Of a stretch of 64,000 nucleotides of DNA, positions 42,482 to 51,591 are shown piece after piece. Numbering within the stretch: the stretch's first letter is position 1; every line of letters begins with the position of its first letter. Under the pieces are notes generated by a model, which saw nothing but the letters and a program-made list of their open reading frames with translations, ran no database searches and was not told the origin of the DNA. The DNA is taken from positions 992,001-1,056,000 of the forward strand of contig NZ_JBBOCJ010000001.1 of assembly GCF_038002345.1 (NCBI RefSeq), read 5' to 3'. The translations under genes and the position numbers were made by a program. This DNA comes from Paenibacillus sp. FSL M7-0420. GTDB taxonomy: Bacteria; Bacillota; Bacilli; Paenibacillales; Paenibacillaceae.

Positions 42482-43420
42482 CTATCCTGATACATCTGCA
42501 TTGTGTTGCCCGGAATTTTCCAATGCCGCTGTAAGACGCGGCAACGGTATCCCTAATTTTTTCGCTTCCCGCACAACTTCATGGATTGCAAAACCTGCTT
42601 TACTATTGTTGTATTCCATGAAAAGCCGTGCTAAGCTGCCTTTTGCTAAAATAACCTTGTTAAACAGGATGCCGAGAAGTGCGGGCGGAGTCTTGGTTAA
42701 CAGTAGAGTGATCATATCCATTTTTGCGCCTCTTGCTTTCAGTACAGGGATAATCTCTCTCATATGCTTGCCGACATTCGCGAAGGAGTCGCTATGATTC
42801 ATGATTGCCGGAAAGCTTCCCCGTCTCAATACCTCGGTCTCCATAGCGGCATTCATGGCAAAGTGATTCCATAGCCAGCTTTGCATATCCTTAATCCAGC
42901 TAATTTTAAAATAGGCACTTTCAAATAGCGCTTTGACCTTGTTATTAATAGGTTCAGTACCTGCCCGTGGCTGTTCCAGAAACAGCATTTTTAAAAAGCC
43001 GCCTCTAAGCCTGTTGTCCTCAATGCCACCGCCGCCTCCCGGGAACCCAAAGACCACATTGTCCATAGACAGGGGGGAGATCGAAGAATTCAAATCCTGC
43101 CAAAGGTTATTGAAGATGAGGACAGGCGTGCTCCCAGCAGTAGTCGATATTAGTTGTGTTGCTGCCGGAAGCTGCTCCGTGTTGACACTCACAATAATGA
43201 GATCATAATTTGGTCGAATCTCTTCGTGTAATTTGACGTTCCAGCTTTCTTGGATGAGCTGCTTCCCTTTTCGTGCGTCCCACATTTCAAGCTCAATGCT
43301 GCTGCCTAAGGTTTCCTTTCTCCCTTTTCTAACGTAGAACTCCACTGTATGTCCTGCCTGTTCAAAAGCCCAAGCATATTGGGTCGATATGACACCTCTG
43401 CCGAAGAATAAAATTCGCAT
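42482..43420 (-). CDS. Ketopantoate reductase (PanE/ApbA) family oxidoreductase
   Basis: 312 residues. NAD(P)-binding N-terminus MRILFFGRGVISTQYAWAFEQAGHTVEFYVRKG (GxGxxS form of the Rossmann loop). Middle region with LIIVSVNTEQLPAATQLI and IFNNLW, and a helical C-terminal domain. PanE-family proteins reduce 2-dehydropantoate, but many Firmicute paralogues have other substrates, and the GGGGGIEDNRLRGG insert is unlike true PanE. Divergent from the TetR gene at 43568 with an operator-like repeat between them. AGGAGG lies before the start. The 3' end lies about 50 bp beyond array 1. Confidence 0.82.
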   Translation of the reverse strand: MRILFFGRGVISTQYAWAFEQAGHTVEFYVRKGRKETLGSSIELEMWDARKGKQLIQESWNVKLHEEIRPNYDLIIVSVNTEQLPAATQLISTTAGSTPVLIFNNLWQDLNSSISPLSMDNVVFGFPGGGGGIEDNRLRGGFLKMLFLEQPRAGTEPINNKVKALFESAYFKISWIKDMQSWLWNHFAMNAAMETEVLRRGSFPAIMNHSDSFANVGKHMREIIPVLKARGAKMDMITLLLTKTPPALLGILFNKVILAKGSLARLFMEYNNSKAGFAIHEVVREAKKLGIPLPRLTAALENSGQHNADVSG

Positions 43421-43449
43421 ATTAGCCTCCTGAGCCTATATATTAATCC

Positions 43450-43480
43450 TTGTTAATAATCCAACAACGTGTTGTATAAT
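43450..43480 (+). promoter_or_regulatory. Promoter with inverted repeat in front of the TetR gene
   Basis: TATAAT at 43475-43480 with TTGTTA at 43450-43455 (19-bp spacer, slightly long). The inverted repeat ACAAC-GT-GTTGT at 43464-43475 overlaps the -10 box, as expected for a TetR operator controlling the divergent reductase gene and the regulator itself. Confidence 0.45.
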
Positions 43481-43567
43481 TTATTGTATAGAAGCTCTAT
43501 AGGACCATCAACCATCAGATTTTTAAGATCTGTCGTGTAATCGATGTACGGAAACTGGAGGCAAATA

Positions 43568-44119
43568 ATGAAAAAGCAACCTGAACTTACGGATAAAACA
43601 AGGCAAACCTTTATCAATGTATTCTGTGATTTATATAGCCAGAAACCAATCGAAAAAATAACCATCCAAGAGATCGCTAAGCGATCAGGATATAACCGCA
43701 GTACCTTTTATCAATACTTTACGGATATCTATGAATTGTTGGACTGCGTGGAAGAGCGTGTCTTCAAATCCATTAAAGAGGAAATGGCAAGCAGAGAGTT
43801 CTCCACACATACCTTCCAAGATGCACTTCAATGCCTGGAGAATGCAGAGGAAATTTCAATACTGAAAGCCCTCTTGGGCGACTATGGTTCTGTTCATTTT
43901 ATTGAACGGCTGAAAAGAGAAATTCCCTTGGAGAGATTGATTGTGGACCTTCCGGCAGATGAAGCTTTAGCACCGTATATCATTGAGTTTTACATATCCA
44001 CACTAATGTCGATGTTTCGCCTTTGGATACGGAATGACAAAGATCTGTCGTCGGAAGAATTGGTCAAGCTGGTAGATACCCTGTTTACAAACGGAATTGG
44101 GACTACGGTGATTCCTTAA
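43568..44119 (+). CDS. TetR-family regulator
   Basis: 183 residues from ATG 43568 (GGAGG at 43556-43560 ahead). N-terminal HTH: FINVFCDLYSQKPIEKITIQEIAKRSGYNRSTFYQYFTDIYELL, the variant typical of DhaS-like TetR proteins, and a C-terminal LAPYIIEFYISTLMSMFRLWI segment. Divergently transcribed from the PanE-like gene, which it probably controls. Confidence 0.88.
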   Translation: MKKQPELTDKTRQTFINVFCDLYSQKPIEKITIQEIAKRSGYNRSTFYQYFTDIYELLDCVEERVFKSIKEEMASREFSTHTFQDALQCLENAEEISILKALLGDYGSVHFIERLKREIPLERLIVDLPADEALAPYIIEFYISTLMSMFRLWIRNDKDLSSEELVKLVDTLFTNGIGTTVIP

Positions 44120-44187
44120 TGTGTTAAGATACCGCTTATTCGAAACCGATACTGTTTAAGTTCGTTGTATAAGGAAAGGAGGTGTGG

Positions 44188-44343
44188 ATGATGAACAATA
44201 AGTCTCTTTTAACCGGTACAGCTTTAGGCTTGTGTTTTGGCGTGGTATTTGGTGCAGCCCTCCATAGTATTCCACTTGGCATTGCTTTCGGGATTATCTT
44301 TGGGGTTGTCTTCTCCATGACGGTAAAACCTGAAGAAGGATGA
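44188..44343 (+). CDS. Small glycine-zipper membrane protein
   Basis: 51 residues beginning MMNNKSLLTGTALGLCFGVVFG, with glycine-spaced hydrophobic stretches (GTALGLCFGVVFGAAL, PLGIAFGIIFGVVFSM) that could form two short membrane helices, and a charged KPEEG end. A strong AAAGGAGG at 44175-44182 supports expression. Resembles small glycine-zipper-like Bacillus proteins; function unknown. Confidence 0.65.
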   Translation: MMNNKSLLTGTALGLCFGVVFGAALHSIPLGIAFGIIFGVVFSMTVKPEEG

Positions 44344-44469
44344 TTTTATGCTACGTGGGGCTATAACAGCCCCTTTTTTATGTATGCTTCTATATAGAGG
44401 ATTTTTACTTAAAAGGGTGAAGCCTCCTCTGTGATAAGAAAGGGTAAAAAACGTAGAGGATGGGATGCC

Positions 44470-44745
44470 ATGAAAGCGTTAAAATCGATGTACTATCAAT
44501 TTATTAGGGAACCGCTGTGGTTTAAAGTGTTAATATCTTTGACTTTACTTGCTTCTATTCTCTTTAGCAGTTCAATGTTTTCGGATCATGTCTATTTTAA
44601 TATTATTGCCAAGTTAGCGGCCGCAATCTTTTTTTGCTCATACGGAATCAAAATGCACAGAAACCGTCAAATTTCTGTTATTTTCTTTGCGCTAACTGTT
44701 TTGAGTATTATTCTGGCAGTTATCCAATTCTCACAACTAAACTAA
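44470..44745 (+). CDS. Hypothetical small membrane protein
   Basis: 91 residues from ATG 44470 (GAGGATGG nearby), or 104 from GTG 44431, which has no ribosome site. Three hydrophobic segments: WFKVLISLTLLASILF, IIAKLAAAIFFCSYGI and IFFALTVLSIILAVI. No family recognised. AT-rich like its neighbours. Confidence 0.55.
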   Translation: MKALKSMYYQFIREPLWFKVLISLTLLASILFSSSMFSDHVYFNIIAKLAAAIFFCSYGIKMHRNRQISVIFFALTVLSIILAVIQFSQLN

Positions 44746-44822
44746 ATCAACAATTAAAACATTACCGAGAAGCCATTTCGTGACATGAATTCACAGCTCT
44801 TGTCTTAATGGGGGGTCGCATT

Positions 44823-45626
44823 ATGAATTTTTGGCCGATGAAATTCATTTCAGTTCTAATTTGTTTTGCATTGACGGTATGGGGATGTGCTGGCTTGAAA
44901 AGCAATGGAACGGAGCATGTTAGGGCAAGTGATTTCATTATTCCCTTGAACGTTAACGAAATGTTGAAGCGTCCAGAGACTGGGGTTATTAAATATTTTC
45001 AAAACCGTCGTGAAGATTTTGAAATTCTAGGCAGTTATCTGTTAGAGAATGAAAACGTGTTCCAGACTCGGCCTGTCATACTTCAACAAGATTATTCCAT
45101 CGAGAACATCCAAGACCCTGAAATTCAAGAAATCGCTCAAACATTGTTTCAAGAAGGTATTGTAAAAAGGATATCCTCCTTAAATGATGCCCCTAGTAAA
45201 AGTATTGACTTTTTGTTTGATGCCGAAGACAACTTGTATCAACAAGGCATAACCTACCTCAGCCTACCAGAGATGGCCAAAGGGGATCCTTCGAAATTCA
45301 GCTATGTGAATGACTATAAGAATCTGGGCGGCGGCTGGTACTATTATGTCTTCCACTATGACAAACTTAAAAATGAAGATGAATTTCGGAATCTAGCTTG
45401 GGCCCAAATCTCAAAAAAGGAAAGAAGCACTTTAACCACGCAGAAAGAGAAAGCCATAGTGATCCTAGAGTCTGGAAAAAACATTGGCTATTGGATTGAT
45501 GACAGAAAGTCAGAGGTTGTTGTATCCGTTCAACTTGATACGGAAATGAACGGCCCACTGGGACCGATTACAATGTTTTTTGATCCAATGACCAAAGATT
45601 TGATCGGGGGCAATCTGCGTTTTTAA
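44823..45626 (+). CDS. Hypothetical lipoprotein
   Basis: 267 residues with a signal peptide ending TVWGC (lipobox-like, Cys at about residue 22), so probably membrane-anchored outside the cell. I do not recognise the rest; it contains YKNLGGGWYYYVFHYDKL and a C-terminal GPITMFFDPMTKDLIGGNLRF strand pattern that suggest a beta-rich fold. GGGGGTCG stands before ATG 44823. AT-rich composition; no operon partner obvious. Confidence 0.7.
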   Translation: MNFWPMKFISVLICFALTVWGCAGLKSNGTEHVRASDFIIPLNVNEMLKRPETGVIKYFQNRREDFEILGSYLLENENVFQTRPVILQQDYSIENIQDPEIQEIAQTLFQEGIVKRISSLNDAPSKSIDFLFDAEDNLYQQGITYLSLPEMAKGDPSKFSYVNDYKNLGGGWYYYVFHYDKLKNEDEFRNLAWAQISKKERSTLTTQKEKAIVILESGKNIGYWIDDRKSEVVVSVQLDTEMNGPLGPITMFFDPMTKDLIGGNLRF

Positions 45627-45744
45627 TAGGCAAGAAATTAACTGTTCTGCTTGCAAAAGAAGAATGGCACTATTAAGACGTTATGGAGAGAAGATTGCGG
45701 TGGCGCACATCAGTTTTCGAAGATAAAGAGAGGACGATCAGAAC

Positions 45745-46623
45745 ATGAATGTGGAAGTGTATACGTTAAATGCGTTTACGAAAGGGGGGCGTGGCGGTAA
45801 TCCGGCAGGCGTTGTCTTGGAGGATGGCCTTTCTCTGGATGCTGCCCAAATGCAGCTTATAGCGAAGGAATTGGGCTTTTCAGAGACGGCTTTTATGGAA
45901 AAATCCCTGCTTGCGGATTACAAAATCCGCTATTTCACCCCGGCCAGCGAAGTTAATCTGTGCGGACACGCCACGATTGCTGCGTTTGGGCTAATGCATT
46001 CGCTGGGTTTGTCAAAGGAAGGGACCTCCTATTCAATTGAAACCAAGGCAGGGATTCTGGAAGTCGATATTAGCTCCGAGGGTCTTGTTTATTTGTCACA
46101 GGCTTTACCACAATTTCTTCAAAAGATATCCTGTGAGGAAATCGCCCCATCTTTGGGGATGGATGCCGGGGATCTGAAAACCGGGTTACCCATCCAGATT
46201 GTTTCAACGGGCCTGCGGGACATTATGATCCCGATCCGCAGCAGGGAGCTCTTGCATGAGGTTGAGCCAAATTTTGATGCCATAACCGCCATCAGCGAAA
46301 AATATGATGTAGTTGGATATCATCTGTTCACGATGGATACTCCAGACGACGCTGCTGCGGAATGCCGGAATTTTGCGCCGCTGTACGATATTCCCGAGGA
46401 GAGCGCGACAGGAACATCCAACGGTGCTCTGCTCAGCTATTTGTACCAACATGGCCAACGATCCTTGCAGGAAGTAGAGAATGTCATGTTCAGGCAAGGA
46501 TATTCGATGGATTGTCCTTCCGAAATCAGGGCAGGACTGCGCCTAAGCGAGAGCGGTGAAATCAATCAGGTTCGGGTTGGCGGTGCAGTGGCTGGCATTG
46601 AACGAAGACATATCATGATATAA
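45745..46623 (+). CDS. PhzF-family isomerase/epimerase-like protein
   Basis: 292 residues. PhzF fold marks: N-terminal AFTKGGRGGNPAGVVLEDG, the catalytic Glu in KELGFSETAFM, NLCGHATIAAFG and ESATGTSNGALLSYLY. The family is named after phenazine biosynthesis, but most Firmicute members, including this isolated one, are of unknown function. GAGAGGACG before ATG 45745. Confidence 0.88.
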   Translation: MNVEVYTLNAFTKGGRGGNPAGVVLEDGLSLDAAQMQLIAKELGFSETAFMEKSLLADYKIRYFTPASEVNLCGHATIAAFGLMHSLGLSKEGTSYSIETKAGILEVDISSEGLVYLSQALPQFLQKISCEEIAPSLGMDAGDLKTGLPIQIVSTGLRDIMIPIRSRELLHEVEPNFDAITAISEKYDVVGYHLFTMDTPDDAAAECRNFAPLYDIPEESATGTSNGALLSYLYQHGQRSLQEVENVMFRQGYSMDCPSEIRAGLRLSESGEINQVRVGGAVAGIERRHIMI

Positions 46624-46727
46624 GCGGAATCAAAAAGCCTGTTTGCAGCTACCCGGTCGTATAATTTTTCCATTTCAGGGCAAGATAAAACCGCAGGATT
46701 TTGATTTCTTTAATGAAGGAGAAGACT

Positions 46728-48185
46728 ATGGTTGAAAAATACGGCCCTCAAATGAAAAATCATCAAATGTCCACATGGATTGATGAATTAAAACAGAAAT
46801 TAAACCATATGGATGATGCCGAAATTGTTGAGCTCAGAATGGGTACCAGTGCCTCAGTCCATCTTTTATACATAAAAACGTTAATCGATCCAGAGCGTTT
46901 AAACGAGACGATTATTCAGCCACTTCATCGTTCTGCTTGCAATTCGCTTTCTTCATGCATAACCAATGCCAAAGTTTCGGAAGTTCTATCGATCGAAGAT
47001 GCTGAGCAAAAAATAATGCAGGGATTTATTCTTCTAAACGATTCAGTCAACGATCAGTGGTTAGGCGTCCAACTGGAAAGCCCTCTTGGTCGGGCAGTTG
47101 AACCTTCCCAAACGGAAACTGTTATATATGGAGCGAAAGACAGCTTCAGTGAACAAATCGATAAAAACATTACAATGTTGCGCAGACGTTTGCCTATAAC
47201 TACATTAAAAACGGAAAGCTTTACTATTGGTTCACTGAGTAAAACGAAAGTTGTGTTACTGTACATAGACGGATTAACAAATCCAGAATTTGTTTCCCTT
47301 GCAAGAAAGAAAATTGAAAGTGTGGATTTCGATCAATTTTTAGACTCCTCTCAGCTTGCAGCTTTTATTGAAGATCATAACCATACGGTCTTTCCGCAGT
47401 TTCTACAAACGGATCGGCCGGATGCCTGCGCCTATGCCTTAGGTGAGGGAAAGCTGACGCTATTGGTTTCCAATTCACCGTTTGCTTTAATTGCTCCCAT
47501 TACTTTTTTTCATCTACTCCAATCTCCGGAAGACTACTTCCTTCGTTGGCCGGTAGCCAGTTTTTTACGTTTAATCCGGTACGGAAGTTTTATTGTTTCT
47601 TTGACGATGATTCCTTTTTATGTTGCGTTAACGACATTTCATTACCAAATGGTTCCGCTGCCGCTTCTTTACGTATTATTGGAATCGAGAGGCAAATTGC
47701 CCTTTACTCCGTTTGCGGAAGGATTATTCATGATCGTAACGCTGGAAATCATCAAAGAAGCAAGTTTGCGAATGCCGACCAAAACCAGTCAAACTTTAGG
47801 GGTTATCGGTGGTATCGTCATTGGACAAGCTGCTGTAGAAGCAGGCTTTGCAAGTAAAGTATTGATAGTGTTGATGGGTATATCCGCTATTGCTTTCTTT
47901 TTAGTTCCCAACTATCAAGTTACAAAATCCATGGTACTGATGCAAATTCTTCTTCTTGTCCTTGCATCGTTTCTGGGGTTGCCGGGAATCGTGATCGGGC
48001 TGATCGGGATTCTTGCACATCTCCATGCATTAACGTCATTAGGTCAACCTTATTTAGCACCGATCGCTCCTTTTTATGGAAAGGATTGGAATGACCTCTT
48101 TATCCGCGGCCCTTTAATTTGGATGAAAACGCGTCCGAAATATCTAAAACCACTACGGAAATGGCGACAGGAGATGAAGAAGTGA
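46728..48185 (+). CDS. Spore germination protein, GerAA/KA family
   Basis: 485 residues, A subunit of a germinant receptor in the inner spore membrane. Soluble N-terminal part (about 1-270) followed by membrane segments including VASFLRLIRYGSFIVSLTMIPFYVALTTFHYQMVPLPLL and MPTKTSQTLGVIGGIVIGQAAVEAGFASKVLIVLM, and the tail IWMKTRPKYLKPLRK. ATG 46728 with AAGGAGA is preferred to TTG 46701. The stop overlaps the GerB-like start (GTGA). The germinant cannot be read from the sequence. Confidence 0.92.
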   Translation: MVEKYGPQMKNHQMSTWIDELKQKLNHMDDAEIVELRMGTSASVHLLYIKTLIDPERLNETIIQPLHRSACNSLSSCITNAKVSEVLSIEDAEQKIMQGFILLNDSVNDQWLGVQLESPLGRAVEPSQTETVIYGAKDSFSEQIDKNITMLRRRLPITTLKTESFTIGSLSKTKVVLLYIDGLTNPEFVSLARKKIESVDFDQFLDSSQLAAFIEDHNHTVFPQFLQTDRPDACAYALGEGKLTLLVSNSPFALIAPITFFHLLQSPEDYFLRWPVASFLRLIRYGSFIVSLTMIPFYVALTTFHYQMVPLPLLYVLLESRGKLPFTPFAEGLFMIVTLEIIKEASLRMPTKTSQTLGVIGGIVIGQAAVEAGFASKVLIVLMGISAIAFFLVPNYQVTKSMVLMQILLLVLASFLGLPGIVIGLIGILAHLHALTSLGQPYLAPIAPFYGKDWNDLFIRGPLIWMKTRPKYLKPLRKWRQEMKK

Positions 48186-49297
48186 AGAGTTTATCCTTAT
48201 ATAATCGAACTTCCACTCCTGGCGGTATCTATTTCGTTCTATTAGTGAATCGCATGCAAATGCATTATTTTATTTTAATCATGCCGGTTTATTTGGTTCA
48301 TTCGTATATGGTTTGGGGAATTGTCGCGATGGGGCTACTGTCCCAACTTAATTTGATGATGATGTCCAAATGGTTTACTTCCAGTTATGCAGCGAAAGGC
48401 TATCAAGGATTTTTACAGCTTTTCGGGAAACGGACGATTCAAGTTTTCGCAATACTTGGATTTTTGATAATATTGTTAAAAATTTCAGTCATCACACTGG
48501 GATACGTTGATATGCTCCAAAATTTTATTTTTCCATCTATGGATAAAAGGTGGCTGATCCTAATCATTCTTTTGATCAGCTTATATGTGGCTTCACATGG
48601 AATGGAGAATACATTGCGTTTTGTCGTCATCGCCTTTCTTTGCGGGGCTTGGATTTCAGTCCTGTTTATTCCTTTCTTCTTTCAATCGGATGCCAATTAC
48701 CGCGATTTGTATCCTCTCATACCCACCGAATGGTCAGGACAATCATGGCAAGGTTTGTTGTTTATTTGGTCGGCATTTTCCGGTCCGGTATATTTGGCTT
48801 TTATGGTTCCATGGTTGAGCTCCAACCAAAAAATATCGAAATACCTGGTCATTGGAAACATGCTGTCGATCATGGAATATTTAGTATTGTTCGTTGCTTC
48901 GGTATTGTTTTACGGTTCGTACTACTTACGCAAGATCGATTTTCCGATAGGATATATGGGAAGCTACATTCAAACGAGCGGTTTAGAACGAATCGATTAC
49001 ATCCTTATCTCTTTCCATATGTTTAATTATGTGTTTGACATTTCAATTCTTCTGTTATGTTTTTATGGAGCCGGAAGAATCTTTATGAGAAAAATGAAAG
49101 AACGCACGACTTGGATCGGATTATTGTCGAGTTGGTTCGTCATTTTGATAAGCATCATCTTAATGGATCAATGGTTATGGCAAACGGTTCCGGGTCAAAA
49201 GATGTTACTGAACCTTCAAATCTGGATCGGCGCATGCATTTATTTACTTATTCCTACGATCCTTTTCACTACTGTCAAACGAAAGGAGAGTATGTAG
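48182..49297 (+). CDS. Spore germination permease, GerB family
   Basis: 371 residues, about ten membrane segments, APC-transporter-like B subunit. Starts with GTG 48182, coupled by 4 bp to the A subunit gene. Typical stretches: TPGGIYFVLLVNRMQMHYFILIMP, PLIPTEWSGQSWQGLLFIWSAFSGPVYLAFMVPWL, and a final helix NLQIWIGACIYLLIPTILF. It forms the ligand-binding core of the receptor together with the A and C subunits. Confidence 0.92.
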   Translation: MKSLSLYNRTSTPGGIYFVLLVNRMQMHYFILIMPVYLVHSYMVWGIVAMGLLSQLNLMMMSKWFTSSYAAKGYQGFLQLFGKRTIQVFAILGFLIILLKISVITLGYVDMLQNFIFPSMDKRWLILIILLISLYVASHGMENTLRFVVIAFLCGAWISVLFIPFFFQSDANYRDLYPLIPTEWSGQSWQGLLFIWSAFSGPVYLAFMVPWLSSNQKISKYLVIGNMLSIMEYLVLFVASVLFYGSYYLRKIDFPIGYMGSYIQTSGLERIDYILISFHMFNYVFDISILLLCFYGAGRIFMRKMKERTTWIGLLSSWFVILISIILMDQWLWQTVPGQKMLLNLQIWIGACIYLLIPTILFTTVKRKESM

Positions 49298-49299
49298 GC

Positions 49300-50406
49300 A
49301 TGGTTCCATACAAGCACTATGGTTTATTGGCGATTGTAAGCGTTATGTGGATGGCCGGCTGTTCTTCTCCATATGTCGAGAACAATAAGATTGAAGAGAT
49401 TGCTCCGGTAGTTTTCTGGTCGGTTGACAAGGGGCCGGAAGGAAAGTTGAAAATCAGCACTTTAGTACCACCGCTCATCCAAGAAAAAAAACGTCTTCTC
49501 TCCAAGGAAGTCGATCTGTTAAAGCAGGGAGATCAGAAGTTTAATTTAATTTATTATCGGGAATTAAAGCAGGGGCAGCTGCGAATGTTAATAATTAATG
49601 AGGAGCTGGCAAAAAAAGGAGGCATTGAAAAGCTGATCAATACCATACTGGTTGATCCTGATATTTCAATGCGTGTCTATTTGTTGATTGTCAGAGGCGA
49701 TTTTGATGAATACATAAAAAATCAATTGACGGAGCAAGAAAACCAAGATTATTTTCTTTATCGGATGTTAAAGCATTACGAGGAGCATAATCAAGGTGAA
49801 ATGAGCATCGTCAATATTCATAAATTCATGAAGAAGGTATATTCCCCTTTTAAGGATCCGATCCTGCCGGTTTTTCATTCGGATAAGAACAATTTCAATT
49901 ACATAGGAACAGCCATCTTCCAAAACGATAAAGAAGTAATGGTCATTCAAGACGTGGACGATAATATTTTTCAACTTCTGGATAACGATCATTTTCTAAA
50001 AGTCTTGGCCATTCCAAAGCTATCTATCAGTTTAGGACGGATTCGATCCAATGTTCGCATGAAACTATCGAGGGACTATTCATCCTTGTCTTTACATGTG
50101 AGCTTGAAAGGAAGAATTGAGGAGTACCAGGGAGAATTGAATATTCAAAGTGAGGAACAATTGGAACATTTAATTCATGAAACTGAGGTCTACCTTGAGG
50201 AACAAACGTCAGATTTATTAAAAAGAATGCAACGTTGGAAAGTCGATCCCTTAGAGGTCGGAACCCATTCGCTTAAGCCGTTTTCTAAAGAAATAACGGA
50301 TGAGCAATGGTTGAAACATTGGGAAAACATGAGAATTAATGTTGACTACGACATCAAAGTACATCCTTTGATTAATGGAGCGGTTGATATGTTTCAAAAC
50401 AAGTAA
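49300..50406 (+). CDS. Spore germination lipoprotein, GerC family
   Basis: 368 residues, signal peptide with lipobox WMAGC, then the Ger(x)C body: KISTLVPPLIQEKK, LLIVRGDFDEYIKN, YCLEEQTSDLLKRMQ-like C-terminal helix (EVYLEEQTSDLLKRMQRWKVDPLEVG) and WKVD ... MRINVDYDIKVH end. GAAAGGAGAG is 9 bases before ATG 49300. Third gene of the gerA-type operon; the arrangement A-B-C is complete. Confidence 0.9.
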   Translation: MVPYKHYGLLAIVSVMWMAGCSSPYVENNKIEEIAPVVFWSVDKGPEGKLKISTLVPPLIQEKKRLLSKEVDLLKQGDQKFNLIYYRELKQGQLRMLIINEELAKKGGIEKLINTILVDPDISMRVYLLIVRGDFDEYIKNQLTEQENQDYFLYRMLKHYEEHNQGEMSIVNIHKFMKKVYSPFKDPILPVFHSDKNNFNYIGTAIFQNDKEVMVIQDVDDNIFQLLDNDHFLKVLAIPKLSISLGRIRSNVRMKLSRDYSSLSLHVSLKGRIEEYQGELNIQSEEQLEHLIHETEVYLEEQTSDLLKRMQRWKVDPLEVGTHSLKPFSKEITDEQWLKHWENMRINVDYDIKVHPLINGAVDMFQNK

Positions 50407-50542
50407 ATCGTTCCGAGCCGCTTAAGAGCGCATGATAAATTATCGACGTTAATCGGTGAGGGATATTAAATCATTACACTGTAAAACGGATGAACGATCG
50501 GGATTGGGTTAATTGAACAGATTGTTATTGCTATCGGGGAAC

Positions 50543-50595
50543 GAAAAAAGACAATACACGACTCGCCATTCGAGTTTTGAGCTGTCTTTCTTTTT
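50543..50595. terminator. Bidirectional terminator
   Basis: AAAAAAGACA pairs with TGTCTTTCTTTTT, with an inner ACTCG/CGAGT arm, between the germination operon and the converging TetR remnant. Confidence 0.7.
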
Positions 50596-50638
50596 GTTAT
50601 TCAAAAAAAATTCCGGGAATCCGCTTAATCGAAAATCA

Positions 50639-50929
50639 TCAGAGAATGTTAGAAAAAAGCTGGTCAAATCTCTTATTTTTTGCTCGTGATTCTTTGTTCG
50701 CAATTTTATTGAAAATATCTGCAAATTTGGGCTCGTAGTACTCCATTAATACCTGTTTAAGACTTTCATAATTTCTATAGAAGGCCATTCGGCTGACGCC
50801 GGCTGTTCTAACGAGTTCTGAAATCTTCAGCTCTGATATTCTATTCGTTCGCAATAGCTCCAGCAATGCAATAGTAATCCATTCTTTGGTGTCTTTTTTA
50901 ATAATTTGTGCGTGATCCGTTGCTGCCAT
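50639..50929 (-). pseudogene. Truncated TetR-family regulator
   Basis: 96 residues containing a complete HTH (WITIALLELLRTNRISELKISELVRTAGVSRMAFYRNYESLKQVL) but only a few residues of the ligand domain, which in intact relatives brings the length to about 190. A stop ends it at 50639, and other frames downstream do not restore a recognisable C-terminus. Its 5' end abuts a decayed reductase gene on the other strand. Could still make a small DNA-binding protein. Confidence 0.55.
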
Positions 50930-50940
50930 TACACTTACTG

Positions 50941-51373
50941 GAGAAGAAGTATCGTGTGCGGGTAACCCTTCGTGCGATGAGCAGAAAAGATGAAGTGAAA
51001 GCCATGATCATGACGGGCGGAGTGACAAATATGGAGGATTTGTCTTTTGTTCAAACGGATCTCGCTGAAAAAGCTGCCTGGGATTTCATTCAACACGAAG
51101 GGAAGGGTTTGGAATTTGCAACTGTAAATCCTGTGGGTGTGATGGGGCCGATTCTAGGCAACGATTATTCACATTCAAATGTAATTGTCCGCCAAATGCT
51201 AGAAGGCAAGCTGAAGGCTGTCCCCAAAATTTATTCTGATTATGTGGGTGTTCGAGATGTTGCAGAGCTGCATATTCTGGCAATGATTCGTCCTGAAGCA
51301 AGTGGCGGAAGAAGCAATTGTAGCCACAGGCAAAAGTAGGATGAAGGTTATCAAGGGACAGATGAAGGTATAA
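50941..51373 (+). pseudogene. Remnant of an NAD-dependent epimerase/reductase (SDR) gene
   Basis: The readable peptide LLEKKYRVRVTLRAMSRKDEVKAM ... LSFVQTDL then jumps to EKAAWDFIQHEGKGLEFATVNPVGVMGP and YVGVRDVAELHILAM, as in extended SDR (dihydroflavonol-reductase-like) proteins. The NAD-binding start (TGxxGYI) and the middle with the catalytic YxxxK are gone. Near 51305 the frame shifts (continuing as EAIVATGKSRMKVIKG in another frame). A dead gene with a 5' loss, an internal deletion of perhaps 90 codons and a frameshift. Confidence 0.75.
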
Positions 51374-51591
51374 GTTATTGCGGGGACAATTTGCGTTTAA
51401 CAACTGTCCCTTCTATGTTAGGTCGCCTGCACAGCTCCGACGTTTTGGCAATCCTGCATTCCTCTCACAAATGTCATTCTGGACATCATACCGTAGGTCT
51501 GACAAGATAATGAATAGGGTGTTTCCCAAAGATGTAATATGAAAAAAATCCACCCAAAGGAGGAGACGTTACTTAGCGTCACACACCAATC

